Assembly: GCF_910592395.1 (NCBI RefSeq)
Contig: NC_088311.1
Location: 13,396,501 to 13,460,500 of the forward strand
DNA from: Lineus longissimus
Taxonomy: Eukaryota > Nemertea > Pilidiophora > Heteronemertea > Lineidae
DNA: 64,000 nucleotides
Direction of reading: 5' to 3'
The notes below the pieces were generated by a model. The model ran no database searches. It was not told the DNA's origin and saw only the letters and a list, made by a program, of their open reading frames with translations. Numbering within the stretch: position 1 is the first letter of the stretch; each line of letters opens with the position of its first letter. A program made the position numbers and the translations under genes. Shown piece after piece: positions 1-12,277 of the stretch.

Positions 1-333
1 GAAGGATATGGCATGGCACCATGGCCTATGACGCCCTACGGTAATCCAGTGCAGCCACATGAGAGAACCTTCAACCGGATACATAAAAAGGAAAGGGCCG
101 TAATAGAGAGATGTTTCGGGCAACTGAAAAAGAGATTTCCGATTTTGCTGGGACAGGTCAGGCTACGAATTCCAAAAGTACCAAGTGTAGTTGTAGTATG
201 CTGCGTACTTCACAATGCTGCCAAATACCTAAATGATAGGGATGACGACTTCATCGATGCTCAGGATGACGATGATGACAAGGGTGATGAGGATGATGAT
301 GACGCGGATCTCCGAATTCGACACTATACATAA
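1..333 (+). CDS. PIF/Harbinger transposase, C-terminal fragment (cut by window edge)
   Basis: The reading frame is open from base 1 to a stop at 331-333, about 110 residues. It carries the C-terminal signature of the Harbinger DDE nuclease (HARBI1/DDE_Tnp_4 type): PWPMTPYGNP, then FNRIHKKERAVIERCFGQLK, then RFPIL, then VVCCVLHNAAKYL. In this family the E of the 'IERxFG' block is the last catalytic acidic residue, and the 'LHN' block lies near the end of the nuclease fold. The protein ends in a run of about 20 mostly acidic residues (D/E). The N-terminal two thirds, with the first two catalytic Asp residues, would lie upstream of the window. I see no lesion in the part shown, but I cannot tell whether the element is active. 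The sequence just after the stop shows no clear terminal repeat. Family assignment is from recognised motifs; activity is not inferred. Confidence 0.85.
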   Translation, partial: EGYGMAPWPMTPYGNPVQPHERTFNRIHKKERAVIERCFGQLKKRFPILLGQVRLRIPKVPSVVVVCCVLHNAAKYLNDRDDDFIDAQDDDDDKGDEDDDDADLRIRHYT

Positions 334-587
334 TACAATGGTTTTTCACCCAAGGCCAATTTATGTAACAGGAAATAAGCTCGGAAACCGCACTTACCTC
401 ATGAGTGTGTCATATGAAATGTGACATCGGTGGTAGTATATGCTTCCAAGATTTTAGCAAAGCTTGTCAAGTAAAAGATTTGCTTTATTGATACCGAACC
501 AAGCATTACCTTTTGCTTATAGTAAGTACTGCATAACCTCCAAGTATTTACTGGGAAGTAAATACTTTTTTTTATTCATATTAGCCA
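334..587. other. No gene seen
   Basis: AT-rich sequence between the Harbinger stop codon and the next transposase reading frame. It probably holds the 3' end of the first element and the 5' flank of the second. No terminal inverted repeat was identified. Confidence 0.4.
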
Positions 588-2177
588 ATGATTGGCAACG
601 AGAGTATGAGTTACACACTGAGCATGATGGGAATCCCGCCCCCCTGTAGGAGTATCATGCAAAAGCAGGCAAACAAAGTTGGTGAAGAAACAGTTAAAAT
701 GAATGTGGCCGATATGGCAGACATACGCGAGAACTTGAAAAGGATACTGGGCCTAAGAAACCAGGACGACACAGGAATCAATGTCCAAGCTGATGGACGC
801 TATAATAGTTTACACCTCACTTCGAGGAACAAGATGGGCCGTTGTGCGAGCACAATGACTGGGTTATGTGTTGAAAATGTGACAGATGAACACAAAATCA
901 TTGACATTGAGGTTAAAACAAAACTCTGCTGGATAGAGGCTGCAATGCGGGCGAAAGGTTTTGAAGTTAAATGTGGTGCCACTGGCACAAACGTTGACGA
1001 ACGACACTCGAAGTGCACAGCTAACTTTCCTGAGGCAGACGCATTCAGAGAATATGATCTTGGGGTTGCATTTGCCGAGACTTTTGAGAAACAGGGCCTA
1101 CATGTAGAACATTTGACTAAAGATGGTGATTCTAGTTCATTCAAAGGGTTAACTGATGCAACAAGCGGCTTGTTCACGGTGAAGCATCAACTTGACTCGA
1201 TACAGTTGCATCAAGCCCAGACTCGTGCAGGACATAGAGCTGAATTCAGTAAAGGTATGTTCCCGGGACGTACTGCAGAGGAGAGAACACTGTTAAAAAC
1301 AACGTTTCTGAATGATCTTAGGGTAAGGTCATCCAAGATTTTGCTATCTCTATTCAAGCGCTGCAACGGTGATCTCGACAGGATCATGGGATACCTGTAT
1401 GACACTGTTGCCTGTGTTGTGAACTGTTATGGTGGTGACTACACTGGTTGTCCACAGAACGAATTCTCACTGTGCTCAGGCACAACTAGTTCTTGGTGGC
1501 ACAAATCAACACGATGGTCATCTTACGGCGACATTCCCAAGTTTAAAATGACAGTGATTGACAAGAACTTGGTACATCTCGTTTTGGAGGTATGCCTTAG
1601 TAAAGGAGCGTTGTGACAGCTGAGTCTTGGAGTGACAACCCAGGGAGTCGAGTCCAAGAATCGAGGTCTGTCAGCCAGCGATCCTAAGATTGTGACCAGG
1701 AGCAGGAACTCAACCCCTCGTATCCATTCAGCAGCCCACAGAATGAACCATAACATAGCCGAGAGCGGGCGACGGAAACTAAAGTGGTTTTACATCGAAG
1801 TCGATACTTGTTGCCGCCCAATGAAAGCGCTGGACAGAATTGCAATGAACAGGCAGTACACAGTCAGGTACAAACAGAGTGCTAGACACCAGAAGTTAGC
1901 TGGTGTTTTGAAAAACATCAGGGCAACGGATTACTTTACGAAGAAGAAAAACAAAACCAGGGGTGGTGACTACAAGAAACATGTGATGATAACAATGCCG
2001 GACTTGCGAAGGAAGGCTGTCAAGAAAGCTGTTGCACGACGGGACAGACCGCCTGTACCAGAGTGGAAATTAGTGAAAGCTTGGTACCCTGCCACCCAGC
2101 GTGCTCTGTGCCCGACACCTCCCAAAATGAAAATAACATGCAAAACAATCAACACTCTCATTACTATTCACAATTGA
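588..2177 (+). pseudogene. Mutator-like transposase, one frame interrupted by a single TGA
   Basis: Two open stretches (588-1613 and 1617-2177) lie in the same frame, separated only by a TGA at 1614-1616. Together they make a protein of about 529 residues. The first part has VQADGRYNS, then a block ending ENVTDEHKIIDIEVKTKLC, then LTKDGDSSSFKGL. These are the spaced Asp blocks seen in Mutator-type (MULE) DDE transposases of invertebrates. A Cys-rich segment follows (VVNCYGGDYTGC and FSLCSG). The second part begins TTQGVESKNRGLSASDPK, where the Glu-x-x-Asn block is the likely third catalytic position, followed by a basic tail. I recognise the pattern from uncharacterised invertebrate proteins; Kolobok is the alternative superfamily. 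The start codon is uncertain and an N-terminal zinc-finger region may be missing. No terminal repeats were identified around it. Confidence 0.6.
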
Positions 2178-2439
2178 TGATTGTTATGAAACATATCTAG
2201 CCCAAAAAAGTAGAAAAATTTGAAATTTTTTGAAATTTTTTGAAAATTTCAATTTTTGGCATTTTCACTTAAAAGCCCTGTAGGGCGGGGGGGGGGGGGT
2301 TAAATTTGAGAATTTTCTTTTTTTCCTCATTTTCCAATTTCCATGATACGTCCACACATTCTCAACACATTTCAGCCAATTCCAACGATTTCAGAGCTCA
2401 TTTACTATTTTTGACCTGTAACCCAAAACCCTCTAAATG
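2178..2439. other. Low-complexity spacer with G-run
   Basis: Contains repeated TTGAAATTTTT motifs around 2218-2250 and a G-run near 2286-2300. No coding signal. Confidence 0.5.
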
Positions 2440-2832
2440 GAGACAAGACCACCATTGATTTTCCAAGCCATTTCCAGTTATTTCAAATGCCCACCATCAA
2501 ATACTGCGTGGGGTTGTGAAACTGAAATTCGGATACGGGTTAGTCTTGGGAGTAATTGGTGCGATTTAAACTGGTGATTGACCACGGAAATTTTTTTTAA
2601 ATTGACAAGTTTGACACAAGTGGACATTTTTACCCATTTCGGCCATTTTCACTCCAAATTTGAACCACCCCCCCTATGGCCAGGTTGTCAAAATACAAAA
2701 TTAATTTTTTTACCAAACAATTTATTTATATCTGTAGACTTGCCACAGCAAATACTTTCCCAATACCTCTCCAAATATGTACTTGAGAGTTAAAAACATG
2801 CACTCGTCTATATTCATTAGTGGTCTTGTCTC
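2440..2832. mobile_element. 393-bp element with perfect 13-bp terminal inverted repeats
   Basis: GAGACAAGACCAC at 2440-2452 is repeated in perfect inverse at 2820-2832. The flanks are similar (CTAAATG on the left, TAAAAG on the right), so a short target duplication is possible but unproven. The left 215 bp recur at 6888-7106 with a few changes, which supports a dispersed repeat. There is no coding capacity, so it is a MITE-like non-autonomous DNA transposon of unassigned superfamily. Confidence 0.6.
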
Positions 2833-3715
2833 TAAAAGAATCCCGCTCGGGATCGCTCCCCATGTCATGTGCATGCATATGCATTATCATACATTCCATA
2901 TTCAGACCATCGTTGTCAAAGTATGAGGCCTATGCCGGCCGTCCTGTCGGCCTAACTACTTCCTAAACGCCATGGAATATAAGTTCGGCACATCAACTTT
3001 GTACAGATCTTACCTTTTGGCCGGGGGATCAATGTTAGGCGAGGAGGAGCTGAAATATCCTTTTCCCGCCTCAGTACTCCGACTTCGACGCCATTTTTAT
3101 AAGGCAGACGGTAGTTGCGCGAGACTCAGGAGACTTAAGTACCGCGCACAGTTTTCTTAGCGTTTCATTTCGCCTTTTGTATCGCTAATACGCAAACAAT
3201 AGTGGAGAAAAACATTTAAACAAGAATCGGTTTATCTGGACCATTTCAAGCTATCTTGTAAACCGGGGACGTCCCCGGTTGACACCATGTCCCCGGTCTG
3301 GTTGGTGTGTATTCATGTCCGAGTCCCCGGTTGACACCTTTCACATACGCACCCACCCACTACCACCAATAACACCATCTTTCAGTATGTCCTACTCAAT
3401 CTGGCTGTCCTGTCCATATTTATCAGTCCAAGTTTTAAAGGAAATCGAATGTTGAACATTTCGCTGAGGAACTCTATATTACCACATTACAAAAAACAAC
3501 GCAGTGGCTCATACTTTCAGTTTGTAATTTCACACACCACTGACCATCGCTAAAGGTACTTAAAGAATCATCTTTAAGCTTCCAGAAGTCCAAAATTATG
3601 TGCAGTCCCAAGAGGATATCATCATTTATATTCTGCCTTAGTCTAGTTTATGCACCACACAATCAATCCAACGTTCAGAAGCGAATTCCCACTCATAAAG
3701 GAACAATACAGTTAA
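2833..3715. other. No gene seen; short direct repeat
   Basis: Unassigned sequence. CCCCGGTTGACACC occurs twice (3275 and 3325 area). No coding signal on either strand beyond short chance frames. Confidence 0.4.
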
Positions 3716-4599
3716 TTAGTCAAAAGTGAGAGTTTCTCCATAGGTTGCCCGACGTATTTTACCCTTCTTGTCCTTATAGAATATCTTACCATTCCAGGAC
3801 CACGCATCCTCGAACATGTCGTTTTTGCTTACCCTACTCAGCAACTTCTGTAGTGGAACACACAGGTCCTCCTTTATCACTATTTTACTCCCTTTAAGCT
3901 TTGAACGATTTTTCATTACGAGCTGTTTTGTATCCCTAGCAAAGAATTTGACGATCATGGGTTCCGGCTTGTTGACGCTTGGCAACCTGTGGGCTGCATC
4001 GATGTCATCAACTGAAATCGACTGCAAACCCAGTTTGTTTCTGAGTAGGTTCACTACCACTTGTTTTGGAGATACCAAATCACTCTCCGTTGCTGGCAGG
4101 TTGAAAATTCTCCAGTTCGACTTTCGCGAATGCTGTTCTGTCTCAACCGCATTCCTCTCCAGTTCTTTTGTCTTCTGTTCAAGATCTTCAAGTTTCTTTT
4201 CCACAGCCTTTCGTTTATGTTTTTCCCTATCGAGATCCTTCACTAAATCGGCATATGAACTTTCCATTATATTGAAATCCGTCTCGATTTCTTCAAATTT
4301 CTGTTCATATCGCGCAAAAGACTTTTTTATTTCATTATATTTGCTGCCTCCGTGAATTCCTTGAATAATTTCTCTAAGTTGATGTTCATTTTGGCCAGAG
4401 ATGGTGGCGACTCCATCAGTTTATATGCCTCATGCTCGTCTATCATGTCATCTCCCAAGATTGAATCTGAAGGCTTCCCCTCCATTGCTTCACCTATTCT
4501 TGATTTATTTTTGTCCATGTATTCACCACCACTACTACTCGTACTGCTCCCTACACTACGACCACGTTTCGAATGTTGATTTTGGCGTAAGGAATTCAA
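3716..4599 (-). pseudogene. LINE ORF1 (coiled-coil nucleic-acid chaperone type), frameshifted
   Basis: Read from 4599 down to 3716 on the minus strand. The N-terminal part (90 codons) is Ser/Lys rich. The C-terminal part (183 codons) has a heptad-rich coiled coil (KRKAVEKKLEDLEQKTKELE), then the block SRKSNWRIFNLPATESD, then DDIDAAHRLPS, PMIVKFFARDTKQLVM and SKLKGSKIVIKEDL. These are the usual RRM-like and C-terminal blocks of ORF1 proteins in CR1/L2/Rex-like non-LTR retrotransposons (Transposase_22-like). The two parts lie in different frames. Translating through the junction shows that the downstream frame stays open upstream to about 4350, so a single-base indel near 4335-4355 explains the break. 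The gene would encode an RNA-binding protein for the retrotransposon RNP. No ORF2 follows in this orientation (below 3716), so the element is truncated or dispersed. Confidence 0.7.
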
Positions 4600-4789
4600 A
4601 TATTTCGGACATAGTCACTATTACCCCTATAACTCACTGTTATTGTCCTTCATGTACACTCCTGGCGACTCATATTCCAGCCAAACACCTCGAAAACCTG
4701 GATAATGAGGACAGACCTATTTCAAGCCCAGTCCTCCGGCAGCCATCTTGGAACCATCCTTGCTCTGAGTTCCTACCTTAAAAAATGAA

Positions 4790-5905
4790 ATTGAAAACAA
4801 GTCACTATTAAGCGAGATATTGCACTTTTTTCCCTTTTTTAGTTTTGGCCCCCTGGTGGCCAAGTCGAGAATCAGATCAGACCGAAATTCGGTGTCAGAG
4901 GTTATATGATGTAGGGAGTCATGTGTACCTAATTTCAAGTTCATAGCTTTTTTGTTGCACAGTTATACTCAAACGGCAAATTTACGCCATTTGAACTTTG
5001 TGACCTTGAAAAGCAGGTCAAATCAAAAACTCATATGATATGTGATGTATCCTTGCTAGGAGAACCTACCATAAAAATGTTATTGAAAACAAGTCACTAA
5101 TAACCCAGATATCACACTTTCTAGGTTTTAACTTTTGGCCCACTGGTGGCCAAGTCGAGAATTAGACCAGACTGAAATTCAGGGTCAGAGGTCACCTGAC
5201 CAAGGGGGTCCTTTGTACAAGTTCAAATCTCAAGTTCATAGACTCAGGGGTTAGGAAACGTGCCACAGTTACGCTCAAATGGCCTACGCCATTTGACCTC
5301 TGTGAACTTGACAAGTACGTCACAAAAAAACCCGTATCATATGTGATGTATCTTTGCTACGAGTATCTACCATAAATTTTTTTCCCTTTTTTATTTTTGG
5401 CCCCCTGGTGGCGAAGTCAAGAATCAGATCAGACCGAAATTCGGTGTCAGAGGTTATATGATGTAGAGAGTCATGCGAACCTAATTTCAAGTTCATAGCT
5501 TTTTTGTTGCACAGTTATACTCAAACGGCAAATTTACGCCATTTGACCTCTGTGACCTTGAAATGTCGGTGAAATCAAAAAGACTGATGATATGTAATAT
5601 ATCCTTGCTAGGAGTACCTACCATAAACATTTCATCAAAAACAAATCACTAATAAGTGAGATATCACACTATTTATGTTTTCAGTTTTGGCCCCCTAGTG
5701 GCCAAGTTAAGAATCAGACCGGACCGAAATTCAGTGTCAAAGGTCATCTGACCTAGGGGGGTCATGCTTACAAAGTTTTGAGTCCATAGCCTTAGCGGTT
5801 AAGAAATGTGCAACTGTTTTTGAAATAGGATACGACGGACGACGACGACGACGGATGACGGACACTGCGATGTCGTATTGACTCACCGTACCGGTGGGCC
5901 AAAAA
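4790..5905 (-). repeat. Diverged G-type dispersed repeat, reverse orientation
   Basis: Read on the minus strand it starts with a small palindrome (CCCACCGGTACGGTGAG) and a (GTC)-rich run (5829-5860 on +). It then has about four copies of a unit of roughly 280 bp, each with a GGCCCCCTGGTGGCCAAG-like block (near 4845, 5130, 5397, 5687) and a 'GTGACCTTG' block. The same layout is seen in the better preserved copies at 15361, 19509 and 47269. The 3' hairpin end was not found. Confidence 0.6.
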
Positions 5906-6032
5906 TGTTGCAAAACATTATGAGACGGTATCAGTTTTATAAAAATAATATCGTCGTACATTTCTGTCAATTTCCCAAGCGGGCGTATATGGGATCGCTT
6001 AATGCAACCTACAGTTACACTACATTATATAC

Positions 6033-6489
6033 GGGAGCATACCTATGTTCCCCGGTACCTATGTTCCCCGAAGAGGTACCTATGTTCCCCGATGAGATAC
6101 CTATGTTCCCCGGTACCTATGTTCCCCAGGTACCTATGTTCCCAGTACCTATGTCCGCAAAGAAAAGTGTGTTTTTTGTGATACGTTTGTTTCCACAAAT
6201 TCCTGGAAAGACCTCGCAGAATGTCACTGAATTCCAGGAAATCCCCCAAAAAGCAGAGTTTCAGTATTTTTTGTTTGTGTCAAAAGACATTTTTACCCAG
6301 CATAGATTCATTGTTTTGTGACTTAAAGGCCAAGGTGCACGCGCCTTTGCTTTAAATTGGTACATACACTGTATCATAAAAACTATATGGGGGAATATAG
6401 GTAACAGGGAACATACAGTAGGTACCTCTGGGGGGAAGGTAGGTACCTCTTGAGGGAAGATAGGTACCGGGGAACATAGGGATGACCCC
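6033..6489. mobile_element. 457-bp MITE with terminal tandem repeats and imperfect 9-bp TSD
   Basis: The left end is a run of GGTACCTATGTTCCCC-like units (6036-6155) and the right end (6395-6489) holds the same units in inverse orientation. Flanks are ATTATATAC (6024-6032) and ATTATGTAC (6490-6498), one mismatch in 9. A 9-bp target duplication is typical of Mutator-type transposons. There is no coding capacity. Confidence 0.55.
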
Positions 6490-6887
6490 ATTATGTACAC
6501 AACCCATCCCTATGTAGGCAAATATGGGTCATCTGCAAAGGGCTCAAAAGTTAAGAAAACGAGGGGATCTATGGTGGATTCTGTCTCAGTAGTTCGTATT
6601 TTGGGGGAAAGGGTTGGAATTTCCCTTTCCTGCATGCTTCTATGATCACTAAGAACAACCGCATTAGGTGAAGTCCCTCCATGTCATCATTTGGATATGC
6701 TGCGAACATCTACCGTGATGAAAGTTGGAAAATTAATCACAGACTATGAATTTAACAAAACTGTTGTGAAAATTTAATAAATTCAGTCATCTACTAGTTG
6801 ATTACACTTTGGGGTATTAGTTCGTGATTGTTTATTTAGGTAGTTCATGGTGATTATATATCGATAAAAACGTCGAGTGCAACACGT

Positions 6888-7106
6888 GAGACAAGACCAC
6901 CATTGATTTTCCAAGCCATTTCCAGTTATTTCAAATGCCCGCCATCAAATACTGCGTGGGGTTGTGAAACTGAAATTCGGATATAATATACGGGTTAGTC
7001 TTGGGAGTAACTGGTGCGATTTAAACTGGTAGTTGACCACGGATTTTTTTTTTAAATTGACAAGTTTGACACAAGTGGACAGTTTTACCCATTTCGGCCA
7101 TTTTCA
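6888..7106 (+). repeat. Partial second copy of the 2440-2832 element
   Basis: Begins with the same GAGACAAGACCAC end and follows 2440-2652 with few differences, including a small ATAATAT insertion near 6982. Similarity stops near 7106 and the opposite terminal repeat is absent. Confidence 0.7.
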
Positions 7107-8159
7107 GCAAAAATAGATTTCAGGTCACGCACCTGTATAACACCAATCAGCACGCGGTTGTACACGAAAATAGTTCAGTTTGAGATCAATGCGTGGTCTC
7201 ATGCATAACATACAACGAAAATTTCATGGTTTGACAGGCTAGGATAGGTCTATTTGGCTTTGAAAGCGTTCCTCCTAAATTACGTCTCGGAAAAAGTTAT
7301 GAGCATGTAGAAAGTACTGTTTTAAAGGGAAAACGGCTTAAAACTTTATTACAGGTACGTGGCCTTCATGACTCTGGTGAGTGACCCGTTTTCCGTGGAC
7401 ATGTTGGAGTTAGCCCAGCCGTCGATACAAGTACATTGGTCGAAACACGCAAAAGATAGGGCTCTTCCATCAGTGGGAGGTAAGGTCCGCGACTGCCTTT
7501 TCTTTCAGAGGAAGATGGTAATATCAATTTATACAAGGCGTTTCGAAAAAAAAAGAGTTACTACTATTATAGTATATGTTTGTCATGATCATCATGGAAA
7601 AGGATCGCCTGCCTCCCCTTAGCCCACAAGAAACCTCTTTATGCACATTAGGTTTTTTTTACCCCCAGATCAGAAATTCGAAAAGAATTTAAAGGGACAC
7701 TATAGACTAGGGCGGACAAGTTAAAGTTACAGAAAGTCCCGAATAGGGATCTCTCGCACCTCACAGTATGTCTAAACTATTCAAGCTTTTACAAGGAATA
7801 TATTTAATGCTGAATCTAACTTGACCCAGTGCCCTCACTCTGTATGGTAGTCACCTGAAGATGGCCAATTTGATTGATTGATTATCTAGGCCTATAGGCT
7901 AATTCATTGTTCTAAAACAGCTCTGCTCTGAGTGATGGATGCATGGGCACCTGAAAGGCTCAGCCTCAGGTTCTTGACGTCCTCATCCGCCTGCGCCAGG
8001 TTCGGCCCTGTAACATAACGGTCTATCTACCTATCTAACTCTAGGTCTGTGTCTCTTAGGCCAATGAATAGGATGGCAATTAAATAGGATGTACTAATAA
8101 TGTATCAGTCACACTGTCACGCCAAAATATAGTAGTACTATAGTCTACTAGCATTGTAC
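7107..8159. other. No gene seen
   Basis: Unassigned sequence. A stretch at 7377-7440 starting GTGAGTGACCCGTTT resembles the reverse complement of 13035-13110, so part of it is dispersed repeat. A short open frame at 7359-7622 has no recognisable motif. Confidence 0.4.
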
Positions 8160-9130
8160 CCGTGGCGCAGGCAGGTTCAAATGGGCTATACCTTGAATAG
8201 ATTGAATTGCAATGAAAATCTAATGCAATATCAAAGGAGCAATATCGAAGAGAAAAATTAAACAAACCATTTGTCCACAGACTCGGACCTAGCTGTGGCG
8301 TGCTGTATGCGTGCATAAAAAGTATATCAATTGGTCCGATAGAGATGATGAGGCAATGTCAATATGCCTTGTTCCTTAGTCAGCAATATGCCCCTTTTTA
8401 TTTGGAGAAGAAGGAGAACCCAGATAGGCCTTCACATGTCGGCGTCCAATAGCTCGAACCAACTGTACTATCACTACTATAAATTTAAAATGCGTACTCC
8501 TCCTACATGTAGCAATGTCTCTGCCAAAAAGGCACTTAGTCGACAGGCAAGCTAGAAGTTCAGCACCGTGAGCAGCTCCTTGGTAAGGCCATGTCAGGTT
8601 CCGCGCGCCTCTTCAGATACATCAAGTATTGAAAGCTGTGGTGAGCACATAAAAAGACCATGGTCACCTTAATTTGAAAATCCCTTCATAATCAAGGGCT
8701 ACCTCTGACTAAAACAGCACCCATAAACAATAGACCACCAATTTGACCCCAGCTCCTTACTGCGGGAAGACCCAAGTCCAGCAACCAAAAGTACCAAAAA
8801 TACATTTTTGTTTACATTTGAACTGCACACATGCGTTTGTTTACAATTTCTTTCCCCGCGAAATCTCGAAGATCAGGTGACCTGCAATCGTGGATTGAAA
8901 ATAACATTAACCTTGGTTCAGCAGGTCAACAGGTACAGGCTGTTCCAATCACCCCCCTACAGCCAGCTGTTCAACAGGTAGTGTTATTCACCCCACAGGG
9001 AGTGCAGGTATTTGATTAAGCTTCTGCATAAACAGCAATGACATGGCTTCTGTGAGTGGTAAGGAGAGTTGACAGTTTCCGATTAAAAATCCCTCATTAC
9101 GGCTCCGCTGAAGTAAATTTCCGAATATAA
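8160..9130 (-). repeat. H1-type repeat, internal portion, reverse orientation
   Basis: The reverse complement of this stretch matches 21530-22425 and the corresponding parts of 17940-18370, 57510-57795 and 62693-63320. Recognisable blocks include the CTCCTTACCACTCACAG region and the GCATGTGTGCAGTTCAAATG region. The 3' terminal part, with the hairpin, is missing. Short open frames inside it recur in all copies but show no protein family motif, so they are not called as genes. Confidence 0.75.
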
Positions 9131-10011
9131 ACATAACGTTGCATCAGGATAACATATCACCTGCAAACGTGCAAAATTTCGAGACGAAACACTACCCCCA
9201 AATGGCACTTTATCGAGCCGCCTTCTAGTATTATGATATAGATTTCCGAAGAGAGTGTGGCGGCATCAAACAGACCCCTGTTGAGCAGCCACTTAACTTA
9301 TCAAGTCAGCCATAAATATATGGGCCATCCCCAGCCTCTCCTTGGGAGTTTCGGGTAGCTATGGCCTGTTTTAAACTTTTTGGAATATAGCATTTTGATT
9401 GCTTGCATACATTTATGTGTAGATGATAAGTGGATATAAGGCATTCATATGAACATTTTACTCTAAAATTCAGAACAGTGTATTGTTTTGCTTGGAAACA
9501 GCGGACCTCACAGTTTACTGGGAATGTCCTGTCTCAGTCCGAGTATTTATGGCATTGTTTGAGCTTTCAAAGTGCTTACAGTGATGTAGGATGTATAGCA
9601 ACATGTAGGTAAACTTAGATTGAATCGGAATGAATTAATGGTACCCACCGGTACAGGCTTCTGGGATCTGAAGATTGCTTCATTTTGTTTGAATCATCAT
9701 TCGCATCAAGGTTGACTCACTGGTAAAATCAGAATGGGGTTTAGCCACTTGATAGCATAGTAGGCCACATGTGGTGATAAGCAAAAGCATAACACTGCAT
9801 TCCAATGCGATAGCTACTGCCTTTACGGATGGTTTGCCGCCACATTCTCTCCGGAAATAGACTTTAGTAGATTGTCAGTGTGCATTGATGGCAGCATGTA
9901 GTACGGTATTATGCATGCCATATAATATATCATGTAGCCATAGGCATCATGCATGTCCACATGAGACTTAAAATTTGGTTTCAAATAGTTTTGGAAAGCC
10001 AATTCAATAGC
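9131..10011. other. No gene seen
   Basis: Unassigned sequence with only short frames on both strands. Confidence 0.4.
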
Positions 10012-10259
10012 ATTCCGCGAAGATGACGTCACTGCAGCTGCTGCTCTCTATTTCCCCATCGCTGAATTACAGGCAATGTCGGACAAACATGCGGTTTCGT
10101 ATTGGATTCAGGCTTTCTAACTAGGGCAGTTAGATTCAATCTGGCACATGTCCGAGTGTTGGAAATACTACATAATTGTTCTGAATATTCCTCTCTCTGA
10201 CTCTATGGTATCATTCATGCTAAAAACAATGCAGGGTTAAAGATAATTGACTTTGAAAT

Positions 10260-10937
10260 GTAGTAAGGCTCCGCCTTGGGGGGGGGGGGGGGGGGGGGGG
10301 ACTTCAATGACTTCAACAATTATTCCCAATTTCTGTTCTTTATTTCTCCCGTAGATCTTATTATAGTACAGCCTCTGTTCTCACTCGCTGGGTTCTCCCT
10401 GAGGAAAAGGATCTCCCACCTTTTATACATTTTCTATGTTTGTTACATGTTACTAAGGCGATGGTGACATTTACCACCTGATACGAGTGACGAAGCGGTC
10501 CCATGATACGGGGTTAGCTTGGTGTATGCTCCGTCATCTTGCATCATTTGGCGTGTGAATCAACATCGCCTCCCTCTCATGGATGAAAAGAACCAACTTG
10601 ATAACCTCACGTATCATAAATAATTCCAAACCAAAAAGAATACAATGTGTTGGTTTAATAGTTTGACCAGTGGTTTACTTTAGTTTGGTCACCACAACAC
10701 TTCGGCCAAGTTTCTCCTAAATTGTTTATCTTTTTAATTTTTGAACATGCATTTTAAGTAATCATTTTATTCCCTTGAACAACACTGTTGTTTACTTCCA
10801 ATTTCTAAATACGTATACCTTAAATAATCATTTCATTCCTTTGAAGAGCCGCTGTGTGACCGAGATCTGTTACAAATGCTAACTCTAAGGTGAACTGAGA
10901 TTATAACCTTTAAACAACTTTATCCATCCTTCTCACA
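10260..10937. mobile_element. 678-bp insertion with 5-bp flanking repeat, containing a G23 run
   Basis: It interrupts the left arm of the 10012-13953 element. GAAAT is present on both sides (10255-10259 and 10938-10942), while the uninterrupted right arm has it once, consistent with a 5-bp target duplication. A run of 23 G residues lies at 10278-10300. No coding motif and no obvious terminal repeats. Confidence 0.5.
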
Positions 10938-11324
10938 GAAATAAGCTCAAATGCGTAGAAATAAGTGTCGATGTCCGACTGTCACGTTACTAAAACGTCA
11001 TCAATTTATTTATTTATTTTTTTAATTCAAAAACCCCATAACTGAGGACATTACATAGCAGGACATACAAATATACAATCTTTTAAAAACCAGTGAAATA
11101 CATTGTACCCAACACCCTAGAGCCAACCCGGTGTAACATCTGTGGTTGTTTCCCATGTGTCAGTGTTTCCAAACAATAGGCAGCTAGAGAGACCACGACT
11201 TTTCAATAGGGGGGATACACAGAAAAACTTGTCAATCTATTTTTGAGCGTTCCCAAACAATGAGGGGAAACACTCAAAAACAGAAACACTCAAAAACATT
11301 ACACCGGCACAAAACATGACCATC

Positions 11325-12277
11325 CAAGGAGGATACCGCGGTGACGTCACATCACGTGATCCCGACCCATATTAGTGATCGCTATGGCCAATCAGATTCA
11401 GTCTACTGACAGCACCAGCACTGAACACATCTCCACGTCTCACTGTCTGGTGCGCTCCTGTGCACAAAAACACCAATAGACATGAAATATTGCAATACCT
11501 AGTATGGATTCTTCCTGTGTAAAATAAAATTTACAGAGCAGATTAACTTCCACGAATAAAAAAGACGTTTGGCGTGGCCAAAGTGCGGAAATAATGTCTC
11601 CGCTAAAATACACTACGAAATACACTAGACAATGCACTACGCAATATACAGTAGAGATGCAGTTGAGTTTGTTACTGTTTTGACTTAGAAGCCCGCCCAT
11701 ATCATAATATATTCATGTATTCATGAAGTATGAACTCATTTCTGCCCCATACAACTCTAAGAACAGTCAATTTCTCCTTAAATCATCACCGAAACCGCGA
11801 TATCCGCAGGAAGATTTCGTTCTAGAAGTTCTAGTGTCCGAAAATGCATGATCTTACAGGGGCGCTAACTCGACAAATAGAGGGGATCTAAGGGGATCTA
11901 TGCGCGTTTTAGGTATTACAGGTCTCGAACTTGTAAAATCTGTAAACATGCCTCCAAATCCCATTATGATAATGAAGAGATTTCCCCATATCTGGGAGAC
12001 TGTCTTGAAACCATCGCTAATTTTGGAAGATCGGTGCCCGGCTATTTGGTTTAAAAAACCCTATTTTTCCCCATCAAAACAGCACTTTTCATTATTCAAT
12101 TGATAGCTTATTGTCTGAAGACTTATTTCATAGCAGAAAAGTACTAATAACTCAGATTTGATGTGAAAAATCTAACTTTTTTGATGACTTGATTTTCCCT
12201 TGGCCGTGGATCGAGTTTGTTTACAATATGCAGCGCCATTTTGGAAAAGCCTTGACGTCACCGCGGTATCCTCCTTG
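11325..12277. mobile_element. 953-bp TIR element with perfect 9-bp target duplication
   Basis: The left end reads CAAGGAGGATACCGCGG and continues to 11349. The right end (12253-12277) is its perfect reverse complement over 25 bp. Both sides are flanked by ATGACCATC (11316-11324 and 12278-12286). Perfect 25-bp TIRs with a perfect 9-bp TSD indicate a fairly young non-autonomous element; the 9-bp TSD points to the Mutator (MULE) superfamily. The inside has no transposase. Confidence 0.85.

Noticed and set aside
8831-9019. Short frames inside the H1 3' region (also 18036-18304, 21560-21832, 57580-57813)
   Set aside because: They recur because the element is dispersed. Frames shift between copies and no purifying pattern or domain is apparent.
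10278-10300. Run of 23 G as a structural or regulatory G-quadruplex element
   Set aside because: A pure G-run this long in repeat DNA is more simply a homopolymer expansion or sequencing artefact; nothing around it supports a function.
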